Below, piece after piece: positions 22,462-30,358 of a stretch of DNA of 33,833 bases. The stretch covers positions 1 to 33,833 of the IMG/VR virus record IMGVR_UViG_3300044971_003862; one strand, written 5' to 3'. This DNA is from a virus. The notes below the pieces were generated by a model, which was not told the origin of the DNA, made no database searches, and worked only from the letters and a program-made list of their open reading frames with translations. The translations under genes and the position numbers were made by a program. How positions within the stretch are numbered: the first letter of the stretch is position 1; every line of letters begins with the position of its first letter.

Positions 22462-23094
22462 ATGAACGCAGCCGTCACCGTCATCCTCATCAGCACAGAA
22501 TCCGTCGCGGAGTTTCTGCACGATTCATTCGGCAACTATCGTCCGGACCTGAAGCCAGGAGAATCGCCTCCGGGTCAAACGATGTGGCTTGGAAAAGTAC
22601 TGTCGCCAGGATTTGAGCACGAAGTCCGCCAATGGCGTTTTCTTGCGGAAGACTTCATCAAGTGGTTTCAGCGGCGGCTTGGTGATGCCGCCAAGCCTCA
22701 TCCGTTGGCAGCCGAGCTTACCACCAAGCAAGCCCCGGACATTACCACGCTCACTGCTGAGCGGGACGATTTGAATGCACGTCTGCTTGATGTCACAGCC
22801 GCTGCCGCTGTTACCGCTGGGCGGATTGAACGACTGCAAGATGAGCTTGCCCGAGTCCGCAAGCATGAGACGGAGCTGATCCAGGATCGCGACCGGCTGA
22901 TTCACAAGGACCTCGCGCAACTGCACAAAGAGGTTGATGACCTGAAGGGCGAACTCGAAAACGAGCGAGCGGCAAGAAAGATTTACAGCGACAGACTTGC
23001 GAAGTCTGATTCGGAATTGGCTGCGGCCTTGGATCGCGAGCGCCGCCTGTCCGAACGCCTGGCCAATGTCGCCTCGCTGGTTTCTGACATGTGA
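22462..23094 (+). CDS. Coiled-coil protein after the capsid gene
   Basis: The protein has 210 residues. The first 85 are globular and aromatic. Residues about 90-205 form a long coiled coil with strong Glu/Arg/Leu heptads (IERLQDELARVRKHETELIQ...). No family is recognised. Its codon use is less GC-rich than the capsid gene, and the slot between capsid and gp36 is not usual for a coiled coil, so it may be an acquired gene. Confidence 0.65.
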   Translation: MNAAVTVILISTESVAEFLHDSFGNYRPDLKPGESPPGQTMWLGKVLSPGFEHEVRQWRFLAEDFIKWFQRRLGDAAKPHPLAAELTTKQAPDITTLTAERDDLNARLLDVTAAAAVTAGRIERLQDELARVRKHETELIQDRDRLIHKDLAQLHKEVDDLKGELENERAARKIYSDRLAKSDSELAAALDRERRLSERLANVASLVSDM

Positions 23095-23124
23095 TCCCGT
23101 CCAACCGCCAACGATTTTTACGCC

Positions 23125-23571
23125 ATGCCCTGGATCAACATCACCGAAGCGGACCTGCTCAGCACAAAAATGGCACCGCTGGTCTCCGCGCTCCGCAGTG
23201 CTGCCACCGACCCGGCTCAGGACGATCCCGTTGACGCGATCACGGCGGACGTCATTGCCCGGGTGCGTAACAAGGTCAGCTCCTGCAGCACCAACAAGGT
23301 CGATGCGGACACCACGAAGATTCCGGCCAGCCTCAAGGCGCTGGCCTGCCGAATGATCATCCGCGAGGCCAAGGGCCGCCTGGACATGGACCTGACTGAG
23401 GACGAGCGCACGCAACAGGGCATCGACGAGCGCGAGCTAACCGCCGTGGCCCGCTGTGAACTCGTCGTGGACCAGGCCGAAACACCCGAGGCACCCCCGG
23501 TGCAGTCAGTCCAGCCAGGTCCGACGATCAACGCCCGCCCGCGTCGTTACCGCTGCCAGGACGGCGTGTGA
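23125..23571 (+). CDS. Mu gp36-like head-tail connector (DUF1320)
   Basis: The protein has 148 residues and begins with the gp36 pattern, an I-x-E-x-D-L segment. A helical bundle follows, with DPVDAITADVIARVRNKV and a C-terminal helix over KALACRMIIREAKGRL. The last 40 residues are Pro-rich. In Mu-like phages the gp36 gene follows the capsid gene and gives a head-completion/connector protein. Confidence 0.65.
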   Translation: MPWINITEADLLSTKMAPLVSALRSAATDPAQDDPVDAITADVIARVRNKVSSCSTNKVDADTTKIPASLKALACRMIIREAKGRLDMDLTEDERTQQGIDERELTAVARCELVVDQAETPEAPPVQSVQPGPTINARPRRYRCQDGV

Positions 23572-23587
23572 CTAAACCGCCCGCCTC

Positions 23588-25114
23588 ATGACCTTCACCA
23601 CGCCAGTCCCTCTTGAAGACGCGCTGCGTATCCTGCGCGAGAAAAAGCTGGTGCCCACGGCGCTGGGCAGTGATGGCCTGCGCGAGCTGGCGGCCGAGGT
23701 GAAAAACGCGGCGCTTTTTTCAGCACGAATGACCCAGCTGCGCCCCCTGCAGGTGCTGGCGGCCGTGCTGGCGGAAATGATCCAGGGCCAGGCCAATGTG
23801 GCGGACGCGAAACTGGTCCTGACGGAAGTCTACCGCGCCCTGGGCTATGACCCCGAGCAGGGTGGCTTCCCCCAAGACCCTCCTGGCACGATTCCACCGG
23901 CTTTGCGTGGCACGCTGCGGGATCTCAGCTCCGAGCGCCGCATGGAGCTGACCATCACAACGAATTACCGCATGGTGACCAACGCGGCCTTTGTGAAGAG
24001 GACCACGGAGGACGAACAGCGCCGGTATCAGTTCCCATGCTTTGAGCTGGTGCGCATCGCCCCCAGGACCACGCCGCGCGGGTTCGTGCGGAGAAACGGG
24101 CAGCTCGACACCAAGCCGGGCGATGACTGGGAATCCCGCTGGGTGGCCGCCGGTGGCGAACTCTACGAAAAGAACACGCGCATGATTGCGCTCAAAGGCG
24201 CGGCCGTCTGGGCCGCCCTGGGTGCTGGCGAGGGTGGTTACACCGACACGCTCGGCAACCCCTTTCCTCCCTTTGCCTTCGGCTCAGGCATGGGCCTGCG
24301 CGAAGTATCACGCGGGGAGGCCCTGACCATTGGAGTCATCGCCCCTGAGGACCAGGCGGCCGCCATGCCGTCCACCCTGCGCGCCAGCCTCAAGGCCCAG
24401 GGCAAAGGTATTCCCAAGGACATCCTGGATGCCTTTGACGACCTGGAAGACGACGGGGAGTGGCTGCGCCTGGCCAAGGCAAGGCAGCTCAAGGCCGAGG
24501 CTGCGCGCAAGCTGCGCAATGACGTGGCCACGCTGGCGGAGGTGCTGATGAATGCCCGCACCAAAAATCCGCGTGCGGCTGCGCTGCTGGGCTGGATCAC
24601 ACGCAGGCTCAATCTGCCGCCCAAGATGATGTCAGTGGCTCAGGCTGATTTCCTGTTAGAGGTGGGCGTGGCCGTGAAGAGCAAGCATGGCGACAGTATC
24701 CGTTTCGGGCAGTCGCTCAAAGCCAAATTGGACAAGATGGGTGCGGAGGGCGAGCGCCGTAAAACTCATCTGGCCTGGGCATTGCATACCGTGATGAGTG
24801 GAGCCGAGTCAGGCCGCCAGCAAAATGGAGAATGGCGGAGAAACTACGCCCGCATTTACAAACCACACGGCAAGAAGGAAAAGGCCATGCTTGTGGTGAC
24901 TAGAGTTAAGGATGGTGAGGCCTTCGACATCATGCGCAAAGACGTCACATGGGTGAAGGCGCAAGGCCTGGATAATCGGTCTATGAGCGGGCGGCCACTC
25001 ACGCCGACCTCCTCGCCTTATGCTGCCGCCAGCAAGCGAGAAGGAGCACTGAATTGTGTCACACTCCGCAGCCGCTGCAAGCTCCTTGCAGGCCTTCTTT
25101 CCACCGCTCCATGA
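23588..25114 (+). CDS. Large minor-head-type protein, function uncertain
   Basis: The protein has 508 residues. The N-terminal region (1-110) is helical. The middle (110-260) contains LSSERRMELTITTNYRMVTN, then WESRWVAAGGELYEKNTRMIALKG and NPFPPFAFGSGMGLREVSRGEA. I associate these motifs with a conserved minor head / virion morphogenesis protein of Mu-like phages, in the role of Mu F. The C-terminal third is basic with a 45-residue tail of odd composition. It is ATGA-coupled to the next gene. Confidence 0.6.
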   Translation: MTFTTPVPLEDALRILREKKLVPTALGSDGLRELAAEVKNAALFSARMTQLRPLQVLAAVLAEMIQGQANVADAKLVLTEVYRALGYDPEQGGFPQDPPGTIPPALRGTLRDLSSERRMELTITTNYRMVTNAAFVKRTTEDEQRRYQFPCFELVRIAPRTTPRGFVRRNGQLDTKPGDDWESRWVAAGGELYEKNTRMIALKGAAVWAALGAGEGGYTDTLGNPFPPFAFGSGMGLREVSRGEALTIGVIAPEDQAAAMPSTLRASLKAQGKGIPKDILDAFDDLEDDGEWLRLAKARQLKAEAARKLRNDVATLAEVLMNARTKNPRAAALLGWITRRLNLPPKMMSVAQADFLLEVGVAVKSKHGDSIRFGQSLKAKLDKMGAEGERRKTHLAWALHTVMSGAESGRQQNGEWRRNYARIYKPHGKKEKAMLVVTRVKDGEAFDIMRKDVTWVKAQGLDNRSMSGRPLTPTSSPYAAASKREGALNCVTLRSRCKLLAGLLSTAP

Positions 25115-25716
25115 GTCTGTCCTTTGAAGTGAACGTCAGCGGTGACGAGCAGGTGATCAAGCTGCTCGGCCGCCTCCGGTCTTCGTTGACTGATAAGGGC
25201 GCGCTCCATCAGAGCATCGGCACCTATGCTGAGCAGCTCACCCGCCAGCACCTGACCGTCCTGGCTGGGACCAGGCACGACACGGCCCGCCGCCTGGGGG
25301 CGAGTCCAACGGGCCACCTGGCCCGCGCGGCCGAAACCGTCACCAGCAGGGGCACTCAGGACGCTGCCATTGTCACCGTGGTTAGCCCGGGTATCAGCCG
25401 CGCCTTTGGGGATCTGACTATCACCCCGAGGTCTAGCAAGTATCTGACCATCCCGGCCGCTGCCGAATCCTATGGCCGCCGCGCTCGCACGTTCGGCGAC
25501 TTGCGCGTTGCCTTTTTTGGCCGGGGCCGCATGGCGCTGGTGCAGCCAGATCCGGACGGCTCTCGTGATCGGGTGCTGTATTGGCTCAAGAAACAGGTGA
25601 AGCAGCGGCAGGACCGCTCGCTTCTACCTCCTGACCAAGACTTTGCCGACGCTGCCGCCCAAGGCATCAAGGCTTACATCCGCATGCTTCGTTCCGCCGT
25701 CTATACCTCCTCCTGA
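25111..25716 (+). CDS. Mu G-like virion morphogenesis / tail completion protein
   Basis: The protein has 201 residues from the ATG overlapping the previous stop. Layout matches the phage virion morphogenesis family: an N-terminal strand then a helix (VIKLLGRLRSSLTD), HTS-type basic helices, LGASPTGHLARAAETVTSRG, and a final strand and helix. These proteins cap the tail or head-tail joint. Confidence 0.6.
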   Translation: MSLSFEVNVSGDEQVIKLLGRLRSSLTDKGALHQSIGTYAEQLTRQHLTVLAGTRHDTARRLGASPTGHLARAAETVTSRGTQDAAIVTVVSPGISRAFGDLTITPRSSKYLTIPAAAESYGRRARTFGDLRVAFFGRGRMALVQPDPDGSRDRVLYWLKKQVKQRQDRSLLPPDQDFADAAAQGIKAYIRMLRSAVYTSS

Positions 25717-25718
25717 TT

Positions 25719-26483
25719 ATGAATGACCTCGAACAATTCCAGACCGATGTGGAAACTTATCTGGCCTCCTGTGAGGCCGACATCCTCAACGCGGATGAGA
25801 CGCCCATCCAATGCGCTATGATCGCTCGCGTGAGACCGCGTACGGCCGCCGAGGCAGCAGGCATTCAGACGAAGCTTCAGCAGGCTTTGTCCGGGCTTCA
25901 GGGCCGCAACGGCCGCAAGGGCATCAGCATCATCGTCGGCATGCCCGAGGTGGCCGAGGTGAACAGCTCCAACCGCGCTCTATCGGGCAGCTTGACCTTG
26001 GTCATCGAGGTCCATGAGAATATCCTTGTCAATGGCGGAGCCGATGGCTGCTGGCCACATGGCGCAGAATCTTTTGCCCTGACCGTCGCCGAGCTGCTCA
26101 GTCATCAGGTCTTCTCACACTTCAGCCCTCTGCGGCTGAAGAGCATTCTGCCGGTTCCAGAGGCCGTCGTGACACAAAAGGTCGTTTATAACGTCACGAT
26201 GGTCGCCGATCTGCGGCGGCCCCTCAAACCCATGGTTGGCGCTCCAAATATCAGCCAGGCTGAAGGCGGGCTTGTGACCATCACATGCCCAACGACCGGC
26301 GCGCTCATTTACTGGACGCAGGACGGCTCATATCCGGGTCGTGCGAATGATGCCGCGCGGATCTATGAGCCGGCCGGAATCAGCCTGCCTCCGGGCACGC
26401 ACACATTGCGTGCGGCTGCATCAAAGCCTGGGCATGTTGGCAGCCTAGTGGACGAGCTGACGGTGACGGTCTCGGCGGGCTAA
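25719..26483 (+). CDS. Tail terminator-like protein with C-terminal chitobiase-like domain
   Basis: The protein has 254 residues. The first 165 resemble gp37/DUF1834-like tail-terminator proteins: an N-terminal helix EQFQTDVETYLA, then KGISIIVGMPEVAEVNS, and a strand-rich centre SGSLTLVIEVHENILVN. Residues about 175-254 form a CHB_HEX_C-like beta-sandwich (ISQAEGGLVTITCPTTGALI, YWTQDGSYPG, LPPGTHTLRAAASKPGH). This is the Ig-like fold of chitobiase C-termini, which also decorates phage tails. Its stop codon lies inside late-repeat copy C. Confidence 0.68.
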   Translation: MNDLEQFQTDVETYLASCEADILNADETPIQCAMIARVRPRTAAEAAGIQTKLQQALSGLQGRNGRKGISIIVGMPEVAEVNSSNRALSGSLTLVIEVHENILVNGGADGCWPHGAESFALTVAELLSHQVFSHFSPLRLKSILPVPEAVVTQKVVYNVTMVADLRRPLKPMVGAPNISQAEGGLVTITCPTTGALIYWTQDGSYPGRANDAARIYEPAGISLPPGTHTLRAAASKPGHVGSLVDELTVTVSAG

Positions 26484-26533
26484 CGGGTGGTTCAGGGGCG
26501 ATGACACGCCCGTGCTGTGATGGTGCAATGCGG
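26479..26533 (+). promoter_or_regulatory. Late-promoter-like repeat, copy C
   Basis: It starts GCTAACGGGTGGTT, identical to A and B, and ends TGATGGTGCAATGCGG, matching B except at two positions. It overlaps the stop of the tail-terminator gene and lies 21 bases before the major tail protein start. It would boost the tail block. Confidence 0.6.
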
Positions 26534-26554
26534 CTGCATTCCCACACCGCACTT

Positions 26555-27517
26555 ATGAGCCTGAACCGCAGCCACATTGTCAAGACTCCCGGCAAGGTCA
26601 CCTTTGATCCGACCGGCACGCCTGTCCCGCTCTTTTCCAGCGACGGCATCTCCTTCGAGATCCAAGAAACGCTGGTGATGCTGCCGGACCTGGTCCACGG
26701 CGAAAGCTCCCAGATTGTCACGGCTCGTCTTGCCGTCGTGAAGTTCAAGCCGACCAGCTTCACGGCCGCCGGGCTTGCCAAGCTCTTCACTCATGGGGCC
26801 GCCTTTGCGACCCGGCCGGGCAGCAGCATCATCGGTGCGACAGACAAGCTGCTCGACATCCACACCATGGACGGCCAGCGGCGGCGGCTCAGCTCCGCGT
26901 TCGTTTATGGCGAGCCCGCCATCACCTGCGAGATCGGCAAGACCATCCTGGGCGAGGTGACCATCTACGGCATCATCCCCCTGACCGGTGACAGCGCGGA
27001 CATCGACGACCTGGCCACGCTGGAGGCCTCGGCCTGGAATGACACCGGCTGGGACCCTGACAACGAAATCACCCCGGGCTGGGATTTCTCCTGGTCGAAG
27101 GGCACAGCCTCCGCCTGGGATGACATTGAAACCATTGGCGGTGTCACGCTCACTCCCAAGTCCACCCTGGTGGAGATGATGAGCAACCGCGACGGCCTTC
27201 GTGATGTGACCATCACCAATTATGGCGTCGAGGCCAAGGCCAAGGTCATGAACATCAGCGAGGCGCTGGTGCGCGAGGCTCGCTTCACCGGCATCCCGCT
27301 GGGCGGCCGCAAGTCGGGCCTGGGCCGCGAGATGAAGCTGAACAGCAAGGATGGCGCAGCCTTCATCCGCGCGTATGGGGCCGTCCTTCAGCCGCAGTCC
27401 AACACGTTCAACGCGGCCGACACCGTGGTGGGCGATCTGACCTGGCTGACTGATCCCACACCTGCCGCCGGAGCGCGGACGCATCTCCTGGTCACCACGA
27501 CCGACCCTGACGCCTGA
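26555..27517 (+). CDS. Major tail protein (siphovirus tube)
   Basis: The protein has 320 residues from the ATG at 26555; earlier in-frame ATGs lie in or next to the repeat element. It is beta-rich throughout, with tail-tube strand patterns (GKVTFDPTGTPVPLFSSDGI, CEIGKTILGEVTIYGIIPLT) and a C-terminal part KSGLGREMKLNSKDGAAFI. No sheath gene lies beside it, so the tail is probably non-contractile. Assignment is by place and pattern. Confidence 0.65.
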   Translation: MSLNRSHIVKTPGKVTFDPTGTPVPLFSSDGISFEIQETLVMLPDLVHGESSQIVTARLAVVKFKPTSFTAAGLAKLFTHGAAFATRPGSSIIGATDKLLDIHTMDGQRRRLSSAFVYGEPAITCEIGKTILGEVTIYGIIPLTGDSADIDDLATLEASAWNDTGWDPDNEITPGWDFSWSKGTASAWDDIETIGGVTLTPKSTLVEMMSNRDGLRDVTITNYGVEAKAKVMNISEALVREARFTGIPLGGRKSGLGREMKLNSKDGAAFIRAYGAVLQPQSNTFNAADTVVGDLTWLTDPTPAAGARTHLLVTTTDPDA

Positions 27518-27528
27518 TCATTACCACC

Positions 27529-27840
27529 ATGACGCGTCATCGACTCAAGACATGGCCGGAATTTTTCGGCGCGATCCTCGACGGCTCGAAGACCTTCGAG
27601 ATTCGTGTCGGTCGGTTCGCTCCTGGTGATGTTCTTGAGCTGCGCGAGTTCCAGCCCTGCAAGGGCTGCAAGGCAACCGGCGAGCATCCGAACGGCCTGG
27701 ATGACTGCGAGCACTGCCGTGGCGCCAAGGGCGAGTACACCGGCCGCGAAACTGAGGTGCGCGTTACCTATGTGACCGACTTCGGTCAGCCTTACGGCCA
27801 GCAGGTCCTGGGGATCGAGAAGACCGACGACCATGACTGA
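27529..27840 (+). CDS. DUF3850/ASCH-like protein with zinc-knuckle insertion
   Basis: The protein has 103 residues. Its start matches DUF3850 (PUA/ASCH-like RNA-binding fold): WPEFFGAILDGSKTFEIRV, GDVLELREF, and later YTGRE, VTYVTDF and QVLGIEK. A four-cysteine insertion (C44-x2-C47-x12-C60-x2-C63, DnaJ-like) sits in the loop. ASCH-fold proteins bind RNA or modified nucleotides. It is odd in a tail block. Confidence 0.75.
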   Translation: MTRHRLKTWPEFFGAILDGSKTFEIRVGRFAPGDVLELREFQPCKGCKATGEHPNGLDDCEHCRGAKGEYTGRETEVRVTYVTDFGQPYGQQVLGIEKTDDHD

Positions 27841-28858
27841 CAAAAAACCATCGAAGACCGCAGGTGTGGCGCGCGTGCTCAAGACTGATGAGCGCGCAGC
27901 CAAACGCCAGGCCACGGCGAAGCGCCGCGAAGAGGCGAAGCAGGCCCGCGCGAAGGACCGCAAGGCACGCGGCGGCAAGGCTGAGCAGGAGCACCTCTAC
28001 AACGGCCGTTCACCGGCCCAGGCCGCGCGCGACCGCGCCGACCGCGAGGCTGGCAATGATCGCAAGGCCCGCGCCGCCCGCACCAACGGCCGCGACGAGG
28101 GGCTCTACGGCGGACAGAGCGAAGCGGGGAAGGCACGCGGACGCGCGGCCGACAAAGCCGCACGGGATCGCGCCAGCCAGGCCGGGCGAGTGGCGCGCGG
28201 CGGGCTGCACTCATCGGCCTCGGCGACCGACCGCAAAAGCACCAAGGCGCAGACCACGGACCGCGAGGGCCTCTACGACAACAACAGCCCAGCGGCCCGC
28301 TCCCGTGGTCGCGCCGACAACCGCGCCGCCGGTGATGCCAAGTCTCAGGCAAAACGCCGCGTTGGCTCGCCAGAATACCAGGCCGAAAAGCAGCGGCAGG
28401 CCGCGCAGAAACAACGCGAGGCCGAGGAGAAAAAGCGTCAGGCAGAGGCCAAGGCCAAGGAGCTGGAAGCCCGCGCCAAACAAGCCCGCGCCCACGTGGC
28501 CAGCCTGACCGGCAAAGAGCGGCGCGCCGCTCGTCAGGAGGCTGAGGACCTCGAAGCCCAGGCGAGGCAGGCACGCGCTGAGGCAGCAGGAGCAAAGCGC
28601 GACGCGGCGACCGGCGATACCGCCGAGCAGGAGCATCTCTACTCCGGCCAAAGCCGTGCGGCTGCCAGCCGTGAAACTGCCGCGCAGAAAGTGCAGGCCC
28701 GGCAGGATCATCTTTACACTTCCCCAGCGCGCACGGCCGTCACAGAAGCGCCCGTCTCCGTGCCGCCTGTTGTCGAGCGGGGATCAGCTGCCTTGCAGAC
28801 CGCCTGCACACGCCAGGCATGGGACAATCTCGAAACCTCCATTGCCCTCCTGTCATGA
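27833..28858 (+). CDS. Highly charged repeat protein in the tail block
   Basis: The 341-residue protein is dominated by Ala, Arg, Lys, Glu and Gln. Six imperfect copies of (E/D)-x-L-Y/H-x-x-x-S-P/A-x-x-x-R-x-R-A-D have their Leu-Tyr/His at residues 55, 91, 125, 147, 269 and 294. A long predicted helix lies between copies 4 and 5 (about 180-255). It overlaps the previous gene by 8 bases and is ATGA-coupled to the next. Function unknown; a tail-assembly chaperone or scaffold is possible from its position. No frameshift site is seen. Confidence 0.7.
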   Translation: MTDKKPSKTAGVARVLKTDERAAKRQATAKRREEAKQARAKDRKARGGKAEQEHLYNGRSPAQAARDRADREAGNDRKARAARTNGRDEGLYGGQSEAGKARGRAADKAARDRASQAGRVARGGLHSSASATDRKSTKAQTTDREGLYDNNSPAARSRGRADNRAAGDAKSQAKRRVGSPEYQAEKQRQAAQKQREAEEKKRQAEAKAKELEARAKQARAHVASLTGKERRAARQEAEDLEAQARQARAEAAGAKRDAATGDTAEQEHLYSGQSRAAASRETAAQKVQARQDHLYTSPARTAVTEAPVSVPPVVERGSAALQTACTRQAWDNLETSIALLS

Positions 28859-29862
28859 GAGTCCGACTCATCACCACCGACCGCGATCCGTTCTGGCTCA
28901 TCGGGAATCCCGCAAGGAACGATCGGGATGAAATGAGCCAGGCCCTGGATGAGTCCATTCAGATCACGCGCAACATGCAGCAGCAGCAGGGCGCGGAATG
29001 GGATGCGAGCGAGTTCTTCGACCGCGCGAACCAGCGCCTCGTGCTTGACGCGACCGTCCGTTATCAATTCGCCAGCGAATGGGCACGCATGGACTTCCTC
29101 AGCCGCCTGGGCAACATCGACCCGGACGAGCAGGAGCACCATTGGGAAGGCGACATCTGGCTTCGCAACGACCTCATGGGCGGCACGGCTGGCGAGTTTC
29201 GGGAATGGAAGATTCCCAACGCCGTCGTCGCGCTGGCGGGCACAAAGTTGGACGGCGCGGTCGGCGTGCGCATCAGCTACCGAATCACCGCCGGAGGATT
29301 TAACAATTTCACCCGTGAGGGGCTGGCCGGAGTTTCCGTGCTGGCAAACGAAGCCTATGGTGACGCACCTCAGGCGTTGATTTACGGGACGGCTGCCGAC
29401 GGCGTGTTCGACACGGCAGAAACAATTTACTCCGGCTCAATCAGCAGGGCTCTTGCCGTGGGCGAAAGACTTGGATTTGTCATCGGCGACAACTTCGGAT
29501 CATTGATCACGAAAGAATTTGAGGTCGTTAACCCAGGTGGCAGCGCGGGCGGCGGGCGAATCGCTCTGACACATCCGGTCGTCGACAATCTTGACGAGAT
29601 CGTTGCGGCGTTTGCGGCGGAGTCCTCCGTGGGGTGCTTTTTGAACTCCGAAGGTGCCAGGCCGTTTATTTACCTGGGCTGGAAAAACGCACCGATTTCT
29701 GACCCTGCCGAAGTGCCTTTGAATATCACCATCAGCGATTCGCTGGGCGGATCAATCTACGAGGCCGGGTCAACAGCCGCCGCCTTCAACACAGCCTCCA
29801 TTCCAGTGCTGGTCACTGATGACGAGGACCAGCTCCTAGTCGCCGACGAATCCGATTTTTAA
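28855..29862 (+). CDS. Tail-region structural protein, unknown
   Basis: The 335-residue protein begins MRVRLITTDRDPFWLIG. A helical part (30-100, with TRNMQQQQGAEWDASEFFDR) is followed by beta-rich sequence with a mid-region like phage tail or capsid proteins (GLAGVSVLANEAYGDAPQAL). I do not recognise the family. It starts by ATGA overlap with the repeat protein and lies before the shared-module protein and the tape measure. Confidence 0.65.
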   Translation: MRVRLITTDRDPFWLIGNPARNDRDEMSQALDESIQITRNMQQQQGAEWDASEFFDRANQRLVLDATVRYQFASEWARMDFLSRLGNIDPDEQEHHWEGDIWLRNDLMGGTAGEFREWKIPNAVVALAGTKLDGAVGVRISYRITAGGFNNFTREGLAGVSVLANEAYGDAPQALIYGTAADGVFDTAETIYSGSISRALAVGERLGFVIGDNFGSLITKEFEVVNPGGSAGGGRIALTHPVVDNLDEIVAAFAAESSVGCFLNSEGARPFIYLGWKNAPISDPAEVPLNITISDSLGGSIYEAGSTAAAFNTASIPVLVTDDEDQLLVADESDF

Positions 29863-29883
29863 GCCACCACAACCCACACGATC

Positions 29884-30339
29884 ATGAGCGTTTACCTTGA
29901 TGACCAACCCCCGGCCTCCAGCCTCACCGGATACCTCGCAGGTATCATTGACGGTGCCTGGCGGAAATTTTCCTTCCAGCTTTTCGAGCCAGCCGTGAAA
30001 CGCGTTGAAAACGTCACGGCGGCGACTCGGACGGTCGAGGCCTTTGAATCCAGCATGATTTTCACCAACCACGGCGCGAGCGCGACTGTGACTCTCAATC
30101 TGCCTCCGGCCACCGAGGGCCTGCGGGCCACACTGCTTGTTCGGGCCGCACAGGCCTTTCGCGCGAACCCTCAAGACAGCGATGTCATCGCTAATAACAC
30201 AACGGTCGGGGGGGCAGACGGCGGACTTGGAAAATTCATCGGCTCGTCAACCCTCGGAGCCTGCATACAGCTGCAGTGCGTGGTTGCCGGCCGCTGGGAC
30301 ATCATTTCTTCCCGGGGCACCTGGACGCTTGAGACCTGA
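29884..30339 (+). CDS. Tail-region protein sharing a module with the decoration protein
   Basis: The protein has 151 residues. Residues about 57-151 match the C-terminal 95 residues of the head protein at 20640 in pattern: TNHGASATVTLNLPPATEGL, AAQAFRANPQDSDVI, and the ending GRWDIISSRGTWTLET, compared with GTWDAISYAGTWTAEA. The N-terminal part has a hydrophobic start (SLTGYLAGIIDGAW). It is probably a virion protein with a beta-fold surface module. Confidence 0.65.
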   Translation: MSVYLDDQPPASSLTGYLAGIIDGAWRKFSFQLFEPAVKRVENVTAATRTVEAFESSMIFTNHGASATVTLNLPPATEGLRATLLVRAAQAFRANPQDSDVIANNTTVGGADGGLGKFIGSSTLGACIQLQCVVAGRWDIISSRGTWTLET

Positions 30340-30358
30340 TCTCTGACCTAAGCTGCGA

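Noticed and set aside
27825-27850. Possible programmed frameshift at an A6 run between two tail-block genes
   Set aside because: The A run lies after the stop of the upstream gene, so ribosomes would terminate before reaching it.
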